Under the pieces are notes generated by a model, which worked only from the letters and a program-made list of their open reading frames with translations, did no database searches and was not told the DNA's origin. From NCBI GenBank assembly GCA_020722815.1, contig DYKB01000015.1, positions 1 through 64,000 of the forward strand: a stretch of DNA of 64,000 bases, written 5' to 3'. Source of the DNA: Caldithrix sp. Its GTDB lineage: Bacteria; Zhuqueibacterota; Zhuqueibacteria; Thermofontimicrobiales; Sulfurfontimicrobiaceae. Positions 1-9,313 of the stretch are shown here, piece after piece (within the stretch, counting starts at the first letter, position 1; each line of letters opens with the position of its first letter). The position numbers were made by a program, and so were the translations under genes.

Positions 1-57
1 TTTAACTCACTTATTTCTTAATTTTCAATTAGTTATCACCTTAACCTGACGGCTAGG
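1..57. repeat. Partial copy (right end) of inverted-repeat element family D
   Basis: ...ttaattttcaattagttatcaccttaacctgacggcta matches the right ends at ~4368-4413 and ~7328-7365; truncated by the window start. Confidence 0.75.
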
Positions 58-460
58 CACTTCCCCCCCATAGACCCGGTTTATGTCAGCCACTCCATAT
101 TTTCTACTAACTTCAAACTCCCCTTTAAAAATCGTACTAAATGAAATTTAAGTGATTCAAAACCGTAAATTTCACAGATTGAATCAACAAAAAAATAGAA
201 AAACAGCTTCAGATCTCCTTAATTTACGGCAAAATTAATTTTCAGGACAATTCTGATTTTTGGCCATCTTTATTCAATGAAGCGATTCTTTAATTTTTAT
301 TTCCCCATTTTGTGGCAATTGATGGTATTTAATAAATCAAGTGATCTTCTAAGACGAAAAAGGAATCGAGGTTGCTATTAAAAAAATTCCATTGTTGAAT
401 CGATGTTGAAAATGTAAACGCAACAATTAACTTCTAATAAAAATTGAGAAAGGGGAATTT

Positions 461-1423
461 ATGTTATCAAAATTTATTGCATTTATTACTGTATTATCTT
501 TCCTGCTTATTCTGACCGGCTGTAACATTTTTGATTCATTTCATAAAGACAACGAAAGCGATGATCCTGAAGTATTGGTAGAGGAAGGCATTTCGGCTTT
601 TGAAAACGGGGATTATCAAAAAGCGCTTGACAATGCCGATAAAGGATTGAAAAAAGACTCAACCAATGCTGATTTACTCTATCTCCATGCACTGGGAACA
701 CTTAAAATGCACTCAGTTGATATTGTCCAGATCATTCAGCCATTTCAGATGAATCCCGGTAATCTATCGAAATCAAATACCACCTTCCTTTCCGAATCGC
801 TGCTGGATACCACAATTCTTTTTAGCATGTCGGAAACGGAGCTTCAGCAATTGTATGAGGCCTTTTATGCAGTAGGGCATGATCTCGATAAAATCATCCG
901 ACTGAGCGAAGAGGAAAAACTCCAAAAAGCTGCTAATTGGATTTATTGGTATCGATATACCGGCGATATTTACTTAAGTGCCGGTGTGGCAAAAATTTTC
1001 ACCGGTGCATTGAATATTTTAAATGAAAGTACGGATCCGAATAAATTTAAATTAGATTCCCGAATACAATTTACGCGAATCGGTAATGAATACAGAATCA
1101 CCATTAAAAATATCCCGTCCGATGAAATTAAGGCCAAGCTTCAAATGAATTTGATTCACTTTAAAACTGCACGGGAGCATTTGTTATGGTATTATGTAAG
1201 TACCTTATATGCCTTCAACATACCACCTGGCCGACCGAATGCAAAATTTTGGAGGGCTTACTGGCTATGGTTCCAGGAGATCAACCATCGAATACAAAAT
1301 AGTTATCCTTTACCTGAGAATCCTCCATACCCAATTACGTTCAAGGTCGACAATACGCCGGCGGGTATCATTTTTAAAGCCAGCCAGGAGTTATATGGGC
1401 TTATCTGGAATGAGGCTTTCTAG
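461..1423 (+). CDS. TPR-containing lipoprotein
   Basis: Signal peptide with lipobox-like LILTGC; TPR-like EEGISAFENGDYQKALDNADKGLKKDSTNADLLYLHA. Confidence 0.75.
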   Translation: MLSKFIAFITVLSFLLILTGCNIFDSFHKDNESDDPEVLVEEGISAFENGDYQKALDNADKGLKKDSTNADLLYLHALGTLKMHSVDIVQIIQPFQMNPGNLSKSNTTFLSESLLDTTILFSMSETELQQLYEAFYAVGHDLDKIIRLSEEEKLQKAANWIYWYRYTGDIYLSAGVAKIFTGALNILNESTDPNKFKLDSRIQFTRIGNEYRITIKNIPSDEIKAKLQMNLIHFKTAREHLLWYYVSTLYAFNIPPGRPNAKFWRAYWLWFQEINHRIQNSYPLPENPPYPITFKVDNTPAGIIFKASQELYGLIWNEAF

Positions 1424-1560
1424 TGTCTGTCCGTAAATGCCCTAATTTTGTCATTGCGAGGAGCGTTTTTTGCGACGAAGCAATCTCCGCTGTTATTCCA
1501 GGAGATTGCTTCGGTAAAAAACGCCTCGCAATGACAGGTCCTGGTATTTTCGGACAGACT
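1423..1560. mobile_element. MITE-like element family E, copy 1
   Basis: Ends GTGTCTGTCCG...CGGACAGACT; flanks CTTTCTA / CTTTTTA (7-bp TSD, 6/7); internal inverted repeat GTCATTGCGAGGAGCG...CGCCTCGCAATGACAG. Confidence 0.85.
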
Positions 1561-1901
1561 CTTTTTAGCTTTAAGCTATCTAAATTTCAACCAGTAAAGC
1601 GTCAAATTAAATAAATGTTCATTGGTTCAAAGTTCACCGTTCCAGGTTAGTTTATCGGCAGTGCCTTCTGGATTTGCCCCCAATAACGGCAAAATACATG
1701 AAATACGACGAAATCCGCAACCATTGAAGCGTGAATCCATGAACAGATACCAAACCAAGGCAATGATTTGCCAGGAAAAGGATGTTTTACCAATTCGTTC
1801 CTGGCAAGTCCTTTAATCTTTCCGATCCAGAAGCGCTCCGGTTGATGGATTTGAAACAATTCACCCGGAATGAATCAATTTATTTTTGAAAGAGCATTGT
1901 T

Positions 1902-3044
1902 ATGAGAAATCGTCATTTATGGCTCATCCTGTTTTTGCTGGGATCATCGTTGTTGGAGGCACAAAATCAGCGATTATTTATCCAAAGCTCACGTTCGCTG
2001 GGAATGGGCGGAGCCGGCATTGCGGTGCTGAATCCGGAACAGGTCTTTTTTTATAATCCAGCCCAATTAAACCGTGTCCGTAACAGTGCAATGACTATTA
2101 TTGATACACGATTTGTTTTCAATAAGCATTTATGGAAACAATATAAATTTTTTACGGATAATCAGGACATTTTTAAGGACCTGGGTGATTTCTTTGACGA
2201 TAAGACCACAGAATTTTTCCGCACTGCCGCAGAAATCGCCAAAGGAAAGGCGCTGGTAAATTTTACCGGGCCAGTTCCAATTAACATCATCATGCACAAT
2301 TTCGCCGGCGGCCTTTTTACTAATTTTGATGTGGGAAATCAATTGCAGCCAGGCGCCAGTAAAATACCGATTGTGGATGTAATTGTTCAGGGTGATTTTC
2401 TCCTGCAGGGTTCGGCAGCTTTTGGTTTTAAGCAAATCCCCTTTATGCCGGGTCGTCTCTCAATCGGTGCCTCCGTTAAATATCTCAATCGCTGGGTCGC
2501 AACAAAGTTTCAGACGGCCACAAATTTAAATGATGAATTTCCAATCTATTTTGGAAAAACCATCAGTGCCGATTTAGGAATCCTTTATAATCCAACCAAA
2601 CGATTATATTTTGGCTGTACACTTTATGATATTCTCTCTCCGGATTATGCTTTTACGACCGAAACAACCGCATCCGCAAAATCTTTTCAGTATTATATTC
2701 CGCCGGACGGAAAAGTGGATCCCTCCCTCCGATTAGGGGTTGCCTATTATCCAAAATTTCAAATTACCCCATTTTTCCGTAATTTTATCCTGGCCTTGGA
2801 TTATGATCAACCCCTTGATGGCGATATCACATTTTTTAAAAAGTTTTATATCGGGGTGGAAGGCAGCCTCACCAGCCTGTTACAAATTCGGGCTGGGGTT
2901 GCCCAGGGGTATCCAACTTTTGGATTTGGAATCTGGCTGGGAATTATTCAACTGGATTACGCATTCTATGGTGAGGAATGGGGTTATTATGCTGGTCAAC
3001 ATCCGAATTACAATCAAATGTTCCGCGTGAAATTGGGTTTTTAG
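1902..3044 (+). CDS. Outer-membrane beta-barrel protein, PorV/UPF0164-like
   Basis: Signal peptide then SSRSLGMGGAGIAVLNPEQVFFYNPAQL, typical of PorV-like barrels; aromatic C-terminus RVKLGF. Confidence 0.7.
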   Translation: MRNRHLWLILFLLGSSLLEAQNQRLFIQSSRSLGMGGAGIAVLNPEQVFFYNPAQLNRVRNSAMTIIDTRFVFNKHLWKQYKFFTDNQDIFKDLGDFFDDKTTEFFRTAAEIAKGKALVNFTGPVPINIIMHNFAGGLFTNFDVGNQLQPGASKIPIVDVIVQGDFLLQGSAAFGFKQIPFMPGRLSIGASVKYLNRWVATKFQTATNLNDEFPIYFGKTISADLGILYNPTKRLYFGCTLYDILSPDYAFTTETTASAKSFQYYIPPDGKVDPSLRLGVAYYPKFQITPFFRNFILALDYDQPLDGDITFFKKFYIGVEGSLTSLLQIRAGVAQGYPTFGFGIWLGIIQLDYAFYGEEWGYYAGQHPNYNQMFRVKLGF

Positions 3045-3196
3045 CCGTTTAAAGGATATTGGTTTCAAATTGAGACTGCTTTGAATGAAATTGATTTAAG
3101 ATATATCAACATAAAACTACCACAGATTTCGCAGATTTTACCGATCAATCATTTGGATATGCGAAATCTGTGGTTTATTCATCTTACCTTTTGACC

Positions 3197-3687
3197 TTAC
3201 GCTGCCTGCCCATTTCGATTGCGCAAGAAGTTGATCATTTTGGGAACCACAAGCGGTACAACGTCCGGTAGCATCTTGGGCATCAGGTTATCCATCACTT
3301 TAGGCATTAGTTCCAGCATCTGTTCCTGCATATAATCCGGCATGGGGATTTTATCAGCGACACGGGAAAGCATGGTGGACATCACTTTCGGCATCATACC
3401 CGGTAAAAGAATCGGGAATAGAATTGGAAACATCGGTTTCATGACCGTAAAAAGGGCATCACCAACCAGGCCCATCTTGCCGATGACTTTCATCATTGAT
3501 CCCATCCCCAAGGGCATGGCGCCGAGAAGCTCCGGCCATATCGTATATTCCCGATGAGTGGCGTAAACAATCCAGGCATCGCAGCAATGTCATGATTGTA
3601 AAGGACGCGCTCGTTCCGATCAAAATTAACAAAATCACCAAATTTTTCCTGAAGCCAGGTCTGCTCGGTTTTGTTAAATCCTGACAT
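3197..3687 (-). pseudogene. Internally deleted remnant of a FAD-binding/(Fe-S)-binding oxidoreductase
   Basis: N-terminal piece MSGFNKTEQTWLQEKFGDFVNFDRNERVLYNHDIAAMPGLFTPLIGN joined out of frame to C-terminal piece WPELLGAMPLGMGSMMKVIGKMGLVGDALFTVMKPMFPILFPILLPGMMPKVMSTML...; junction near 3535-3550. Confidence 0.65.
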
Positions 3688-3737
3688 CTTTTCCTCCAAA
3701 CGTTAACCAGAAAGAAATCTCTTGTCTTTATTTATAC

Positions 3738-4129
3738 AATCGTGTTCGGCACGCTCAAGAATTTGTCTTCCATTTCTGCAAAATAGAGCGAAAAGTCATG
3801 CCCGAATGTTTTTATTGGGCATCCATTATTAATTATAAGATGGATTCCCGCCAAAAACATGCGGGAATGACGGTGATCGGTGCTTAGATTGTATAGTACT
3901 TAATTCATTAATTTAATTAATCTTAAGACAAAATCCCAGTATCCGCTCAAAATGTGTTGGTAGATTAAAAATTAGTTTTTCAAATAAGTTGATTTTTAAG
4001 CATAGCGCATGGAGCAGAGGGCATAGCAATATTGGTTTTCGCTAGGCGCCATGCGCTATGCGCTTTGCATCTTAAATTACCCTCCTTTTTTGAGCGGATA
4101 CAAATCCCAAAAGTATGCCGAACACTATT
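3738..4129. mobile_element. MITE-like element family A, copy 1 (interrupted by a family B element)
   Basis: Termini AATCGTGTTCGGCACG...AGTATGCCGAACACTATT; inverted relative to the copy at 9629-9849; 392 bp minus 171 bp (insert + TSD) = 221 bp; flanks TTTATTTATAC / GCTATTTTTAC (8/11). Confidence 0.87.
3939..4101. mobile_element. MITE-like element family B, copy 1, nested in family A
   Basis: Termini GTATCCGCTCAAAA...TTTTTTGAGCGGATAC; perfect 8-bp TSD AAATCCCA (3931-3938 and 4102-4109). Confidence 0.87.
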
Positions 4130-4147
4130 GCTATTTTTACTATTAAC

Positions 4148-4562
4148 GAAATGGTTTTCGGATTTAGAAGAACTTGACCCACCCCTAAATCCCATAGCCG
4201 TCAGCTTACGGCATTAAGTTATTTAAAAACAAAATGTTGAAATCACATAAATATCCGGGTATAATACGCCTAAACCCTCACCCCAACCATCTCCCGGAGG
4301 GAGAGGGCGTAGCTATTCCCTCTCCCTCCGGGAGAGGGTTAGGGTGAGGGCAGTTTATAATTTAACTTAATTCTTAATTTTCAATGAGTTATCACCTTAA
4401 CCTGACAGCTATGCCCCTAAATCCCCTCCAGAGAGGGGACTTGGCGTTGTGATTTCAGGTAAAATTCAAAGAAAAAAGCCCAATTCCCCTCCTGGGAGGG
4501 GCCAGGGGTGGATTAAGTGAGCACTTCATTATCCTGCTCACAAAATCCGAAAACCACTTTGA
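4148..4562. mobile_element. Inverted-repeat element family C (interrupted by a family D element)
   Basis: Left AAATGGTTTTCGGATTT, right AAATCCGAAAACCACTTT; inner arms CCACCCCTAAATCCCCTCC / GGAGGGGCCAGGGGTGG are rejoined when family D is removed. Confidence 0.65.
4193..4413. mobile_element. MITE-like element family D, copy nested in family C
   Basis: Termini CATAGCCGTCAG...CTGACAGCTATG; 11-bp direct repeat CCCCTAAATCC on both sides (4182-4192, 4414-4424); central CCCTCACCC...GGGTGAGGG hairpin. Confidence 0.85.
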
Positions 4563-4948
4563 CTTGAGTATAAATAAATTGACTTTAGTCATGATCTGAT
4601 AAAATTCCTGCAACATGTTGATGAATAAGAATTTTCCAGAAAACATTTTAAGATGTCCTCTCAATAAATCTGAGTGAATCAAAAATCACCTGGTTGTCAT
4701 TCTGAATTCAGCGTTTTTTGTTAAACGAAGTATCTGAAATCAAACGATGTTGAATGGTAACACATTGTTCACAACGCTGAGCCTGTTTTAAGGTTGTCGA
4801 AGAATTTTGAATGACATCCCGTGTCGTGATTTTTATGAATAATTTACTGAAAGGACACATTTCGGGGAACTGTAAAGCCTGTTTACAGTAAAATTTTAGA
4901 TGTATCGGCTATTTGAAATTATCGCTTTTAAAAATCGGGAGAATTGTG

Positions 4949-6172
4949 ATGAATGTATTGGTGACTGGTATTTCAGGTTTGGGGCGTGAAAAAATCTTTC
5001 AAAATCTGGATAAAAACGTCAAATTTTATGATTTAGGCCAAAAAATTGTTGAAAAAGCCAAAAGCCGGGGACTCTTTTATTCAGAACGTAATATTCTTCG
5101 TGCGAATCATCCCACGCTGGCAGCCCTGAGAGCGGCCGCCATCGAACAAATAGTCAACGAATGCCACAAACATAAATCAGAAAATCCACTGGCTATTATT
5201 TCATCTCACGCTGTTTTTATGCTGCTGGATGGCTTTCGGGAAGGGCTTGAACTGATGGATTTGGAAGCATTGGCACCGGATATGATTATTACCCTAATCG
5301 ATGGGCCGCAATACATCCATGATCGGCTGCGGGAACATCCGGGTGATTATTTCCATCTCACGGTTGAAAGTATCGTTCGCTGGCAGGAATTTGAAGTATT
5401 CTTTTCGGAACATTTAGCCAAACATTTACACATTCGCCATTACGTTGTCCCTATCAATCAGCCGGAGACATTCCTGGGATTATTAAATCCCAATCATCCC
5501 AAAGTGGTCTATGCCAGCTATCCCATGACGCATCTGGATAAAAAATTTCTGCCGCACATCCGTGACTTTGTGGAATTATTGAAGCAACATTATATCGTGT
5601 TTGATCCGGCAGCTATCGAAAGCAGCCACAATATTAAGGAATATTACACGGCAGCAGATCATCGGGCTATTGCCAATCATACGATTGTCCGCGATCTGGA
5701 CTGGTTCATTCGCATTAACGCTGAAATGGTAATCGCTTATTGGCCGACCATCGTTTTTTCCAGCGGGATGAATGATGAATTACGATATGCGTACGATCTG
5801 GGCAAAGAAACAATTTTGGTTACAGAACGCCCGACAGATAATAGACTCCCGTTACTCAGCCCTTTTACCACTTATAAATCCAAAATGTTTTGGTCGGCAA
5901 AGGATCTGGAGGATTATCTGAAACTCCCAACCCGGCTCCAGCAAGCCTATTCAATTATCCAGGATGAAATTCTGGACATCATCCGCCTGCAGGATCTCTT
6001 AACCGACTCGATTTCAAAAATCGAGTTCATCAATCGAAGTTTATATCTTTGTGAATATAAAATGCCCGTCAATGAATTCAAGCCGATTGAGACTGAAATC
6101 TCCAAATTAGCGAATAAAATTTTTGAAATCTGGGAACCGTTGTTTGTGGTTAAAACAAAAGCGGAGTCATAA
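4949..6172 (+). CDS. P-loop (AAA/nucleotide-kinase-like) protein with nucleoside 2-deoxyribosyltransferase-like C-terminal domain
   Basis: N-term MNVLVTGISGLGREKIF (atypical P-loop); C-term VVYASYPMTH...NDELRYAYDLGKETILV resembles DTS-like folds. Start chosen at internal ATG. Confidence 0.5.
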   Translation: MNVLVTGISGLGREKIFQNLDKNVKFYDLGQKIVEKAKSRGLFYSERNILRANHPTLAALRAAAIEQIVNECHKHKSENPLAIISSHAVFMLLDGFREGLELMDLEALAPDMIITLIDGPQYIHDRLREHPGDYFHLTVESIVRWQEFEVFFSEHLAKHLHIRHYVVPINQPETFLGLLNPNHPKVVYASYPMTHLDKKFLPHIRDFVELLKQHYIVFDPAAIESSHNIKEYYTAADHRAIANHTIVRDLDWFIRINAEMVIAYWPTIVFSSGMNDELRYAYDLGKETILVTERPTDNRLPLLSPFTTYKSKMFWSAKDLEDYLKLPTRLQQAYSIIQDEILDIIRLQDLLTDSISKIEFINRSLYLCEYKMPVNEFKPIETEISKLANKIFEIWEPLFVVKTKAES

Positions 6173-6233
6173 GAAAATGTTGTTGATAAACTCCAGGTGC
6201 TCATGTTATAGAAAGAACCAATAATCTAACCCG

Positions 6234-6980
6234 CTAGACTGGATTTGGAATATCAATAAATTCACACGGAATTGAAAACTGAGCCGCTAATTTTTCTCCC
6301 AGCGCCTGAATTCCCAACTTTTCAGTATTATAATGCCCGGCATTGATAAAATTTAACTGATTTTCCTCGATTTCACGAACAAAATTTTCACGGATATCGC
6401 CAGCCAGGAAAGTATCCGCCGCCTTCTCCACCGCCTTCAGATATTCATAAGAACTCCCCCCGCTGATTACCAGCACCTTTTTCACATTTTTAGAACCATA
6501 ATTTAATGCAAAGGGACTCGTCTGGAGCAATTTTTCAACCTGATTCACAAATTCCGGAAAAGGCGTCGCACCAGCTAATTGCCCCAGAAAACCAATATCA
6601 ACGGGTTCAATCATTTGTAAATTCAAGCGTTTACAAATTTGGGCGTTATTGCCGACTTCAGGATGGGCATCCAGCGGCAGATGGTAACCCAACAAATTCA
6701 TCTCATGCTGCATCAACAGGCGTAACCGATTATAAAGAATCCCCGTCAAATGCATGGGATGCGGCGAGTTTTGCCAGAACAGGCCATGATGGACGATAAC
6801 CATATCCGCTTTAATCTGAACCGCCTGTTGAAATAATCGCGCACTCGCTGATACACCCAGCGCAATTTTACGAACTTCTGACCGACCCTCAACCTGCAGG
6901 CCATTGACACAATAATCAACAAAATTTTCCGGCGTTAACAACTGATTAATAAAATCAATAATTTCAATACGATGAACCAT
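6234..6980 (-). CDS. Nif3-like dinuclear metal center protein
   Basis: MVHRIEIIDFINQLLTPENFVDYCVNGLQVEG, VHHGLFW, AGHYNTEKLGIQALGEKLA are Nif3/YbgI motifs. Confidence 0.93.
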   Translation of the reverse strand: MVHRIEIIDFINQLLTPENFVDYCVNGLQVEGRSEVRKIALGVSASARLFQQAVQIKADMVIVHHGLFWQNSPHPMHLTGILYNRLRLLMQHEMNLLGYHLPLDAHPEVGNNAQICKRLNLQMIEPVDIGFLGQLAGATPFPEFVNQVEKLLQTSPFALNYGSKNVKKVLVISGGSSYEYLKAVEKAADTFLAGDIRENFVREIEENQLNFINAGHYNTEKLGIQALGEKLAAQFSIPCEFIDIPNPV

Positions 6981-7047
6981 TATTTTCCTGCCTTTCCACA
7001 AGATAGCAATTCATTTTTACGCATCACGCATTACGTTCCGCGCTTCC

Positions 7048-7369
7048 CATGTCCGTCAGGTTGAGGGCTTAAGTATCCCTTCAATAAAGGATGGTGAAAT
7101 CTACCCTTTCAAAGGTTTAAAACCTTTGAAAGGGTGTACGACCATGTTTTATTGAGTGGATACGGGCTTAATTTATTAAAAAACAATATGTTGGTTATAC
7201 AATAAAATTCATAGAATTCCGGGCATCTAACCCTCACCCCAACCCTCTCCCAGAGGGAGAGGGCGTAGCTATCCCCTCTCCCTCTGGGAGAGGGTTAGGG
7301 TGAGGGCAGTTTATAATTCAACTTAATTTTTAATTTTCAATTAGTTATCACCTTAACCTGACGGCAAAA
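7048..7369. mobile_element. MITE-like element family D, copy with nested family B element
   Basis: CATGTCCGTCAGGTTG...CCTTAACCTGACGGC; 10-bp direct repeat CCGCGCTTCC (7038-7047, 7370-7379); 322-99=223 bp, close to the 221-bp copy. Confidence 0.83.
7073..7163. mobile_element. MITE-like element family B, copy 2, nested in family D
   Basis: GTATCCCTTCAATAAA...TTTATTGAGTGGATAC; perfect 8-bp TSD GGGCTTAA (7065-7072, 7164-7171); internal palindrome CCCTTTCAAAGGTTTAAAACCTTTGAAAGGG. Confidence 0.9.
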
Positions 7370-7381
7370 CCGCGCTTCCGC

Positions 7382-8344
7382 TCACAACCCACCCATAAAT
7401 TGAAAAATCCGATCCGCAAGCCCCGGCAAATCTTCATGACCAAAATCCGGATAAATTGCAAGCGATTTGGTGGATTGAATTTTATTATACGCGGCAAATT
7501 GCGTGGAAGGCGGACAAATTGTGTCCATCAAGCCAACGCCCAGGAGCACTTCCGCCTGAATACGCGGTGCCAGATGCTGAATGTCGATATAACCTAATTT
7601 TTCAAATATCTCCTCTTCCCGAAGATGCAGGGGATCAAATTTTCGGAAATAGGAATGCAATTCTTCATACGCATCCCGCGCCAGATCCATCTCCCAGACG
7701 CGCTTGTAGTCACTTAAAAATGGGAAAACCGGTGCCGCCAGCTTAATTTGCGGTTCCAACGCCACACAGGCTAATGTCAAAGCGCCGCCCTGACTGCCCC
7801 CGGTCGCACCCATGCGTGTGGCATCAACATCGGGCATTTCCATGACGATCCGCGCTAATCGTACGGTGTCCAAAAAAATCTGGCGATAAAGTAATTGATC
7901 CGGTGTGCCATCCAGACCTCGGATAATATGCCCACGTAAAGTATTGCCTGGCACCCCCCCCACATCTTTGGATAAACCACCCTGACCCCGGCAATCAAGC
8001 GCCGCTACGGTATAACCCGCTGCAACATAGCCCAATTTACCCGACCAGTCACCGGCGTCGCCTGAATAGCCATGAAACATCAATACCGCCGGGTGGGGTG
8101 TTGGCGCATGGACCGGCCGCAATAGTTTCGCATGAATCCGGGCCTGTCCCACGCCGGTAAAGTATAAATCAAAACATTTTGCAAAAGTGGTTTGAAATTT
8201 AGCCGGAATTAGCTCAATTTGCGGTTCAGTGGCGTCCAGCTCTGCCAGCGCACGGTTCCAATATGCATCAAAATCCGCTGGCTTTGGATTTCGACCCGGA
8301 TAGGTTAACAACTGCTGATAGGGCATATCAAAAAGTAGTGGCAT
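7382..8344 (-). CDS. Acetylxylan esterase / cephalosporin-C deacetylase family
   Basis: HGYSGDAGDWSGKLGYVAAGYTVAALDCRGQGG, GATGGSQGGALTLACVAL, YPDFGHE; classic AXE1 motifs. Confidence 0.93.
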   Translation of the reverse strand: MPLLFDMPYQQLLTYPGRNPKPADFDAYWNRALAELDATEPQIELIPAKFQTTFAKCFDLYFTGVGQARIHAKLLRPVHAPTPHPAVLMFHGYSGDAGDWSGKLGYVAAGYTVAALDCRGQGGLSKDVGGVPGNTLRGHIIRGLDGTPDQLLYRQIFLDTVRLARIVMEMPDVDATRMGATGGSQGGALTLACVALEPQIKLAAPVFPFLSDYKRVWEMDLARDAYEELHSYFRKFDPLHLREEEIFEKLGYIDIQHLAPRIQAEVLLGVGLMDTICPPSTQFAAYNKIQSTKSLAIYPDFGHEDLPGLADRIFQFMGGL

Positions 8345-8481
8345 TTTCAGACTCCGAATGATTTGTATAATTTTAAAAAGTATTTAAGTCAAGCTCAATA
8401 TATAAAATGATGAGATATAACATCAAATAATTATTTTATAATCTGCAAGAGTGATATTGGGTATCCGAAATGGTTAAAAAG

Positions 8482-8826
8482 TTAATATTCAATGATAACG
8501 GCAATCGCTGTAACGATAGAACGCATAATTTGTGGTGTCAGTGTTCCTAATTTCTGAATGAATCGTTGAACATCAACCCCACGCAATTGTAAAACATCTA
8601 CAGCAGATACTTTTGAAAGACCATTCTGTTTATCAGGTACAATGCGTACATGCCAGAGATTTTGATCGAGGTAATCTTTCCATTCTGTTAGTGGAGCCAC
8701 TAATTTTATAGGTAGTATACCAATTGCATCAGAATTAACTACCACCACAGGACGTGTTTTCCGAATTTCGGTTTCGATAGTCGGATCGAGATTCACCAAC
8801 CCAATATCACCGCGTTTGATATTCAT
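8482..8826 (-). CDS. Type II toxin-antitoxin system PemK/MazF family toxin
   Basis: MNIKRGDIGLVNLDPTIETEIRKTRPVVVVNSDAI...QNGLSKVSAVDVLQLRGVD. Confidence 0.9.
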   Translation of the reverse strand: MNIKRGDIGLVNLDPTIETEIRKTRPVVVVNSDAIGILPIKLVAPLTEWKDYLDQNLWHVRIVPDKQNGLSKVSAVDVLQLRGVDVQRFIQKLGTLTPQIMRSIVTAIAVIIEY

Positions 8827-9079
8827 CAAAAAAATCCCCTCCTTGCCATTCCTGACGTTCATCGGAAGTCTGGTCATAATAAATTTTCATTAATTCGGCT
8901 TGTTTTGCCAACATTTTGTGCCGTTCTTCTAATGAAAGGAGCATTGAATTGAGTTGAGGAGATTCAAAATCAAAATCTTTCTCTGCCAATTCAATTAATA
9001 GCCGATAAGCAACCGGCAATTTTGAATTCGGCAATTGTTGAATGAGGTTTTGAATATCATTATAAGTAATTGTTTCCAT
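8807..9079 (-). CDS. Putative antitoxin partner of MazF
   Basis: Small ORF overlapping the MazF start by ~20 bp; METITYNDIQNLIQQLPNSKLPVAYRLLIELAEK... with C-term QEWQGGDFFDEY. Confidence 0.7.
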   Translation of the reverse strand: METITYNDIQNLIQQLPNSKLPVAYRLLIELAEKDFDFESPQLNSMLLSLEERHKMLAKQAELMKIYYDQTSDERQEWQGGDFFDEYQTR

Positions 9080-9313
9080 TAAAATAAGCCTCTATTGTTA
9101 CATGAGCTTTTAGCTGTTGTAGAAAACTTTTGATTTTATGAGTTTAAATTATATACATTACCTGAGAGACAAAGGTTCAAAGTGTACTGATCAATAAACG
9201 GATGATATATCCGCTCATTGACAATTCACAATTAACCATTCTTAATTGACAATTTTTCATTAATCAATGAATTATCAATTCAAAAAACAGCCATTCCAAA
9301 TCACGAAAACAAA

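Noticed and set aside
1423-1614. ORFs beginning MSVRK... (1423-1614, 21805-21999, 53549-53761) look like a conserved protein family
   Set aside because: They are translations of family E elements; similarity comes from the repeat DNA, not from a coding gene.
3100-3180. CCACAGATTTCGCAGATTTT...GCGAAATCTGTGG inverted repeat (related text at 27625-27700)
   Set aside because: Probably a widespread intergenic motif; too divergent between the two sites to define a family or TSD here.
4690-4830. GTCATTCTGAATTC...GAAGAATTTTGAATGAC inverted repeat as another element family
   Set aside because: Clear inverted ends, but no second full copy or TSD found in the window; the region at ~24500-24740 shares only the common motif.
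9223-9260. ttgacaattcacaattaaccattcttaattgacaa-type tandem motif, also at 60822-60868, as CRISPR-like or tandem repeat
   Set aside because: Short AT-rich degenerate repeats without regular spacers; no cas genes nearby.
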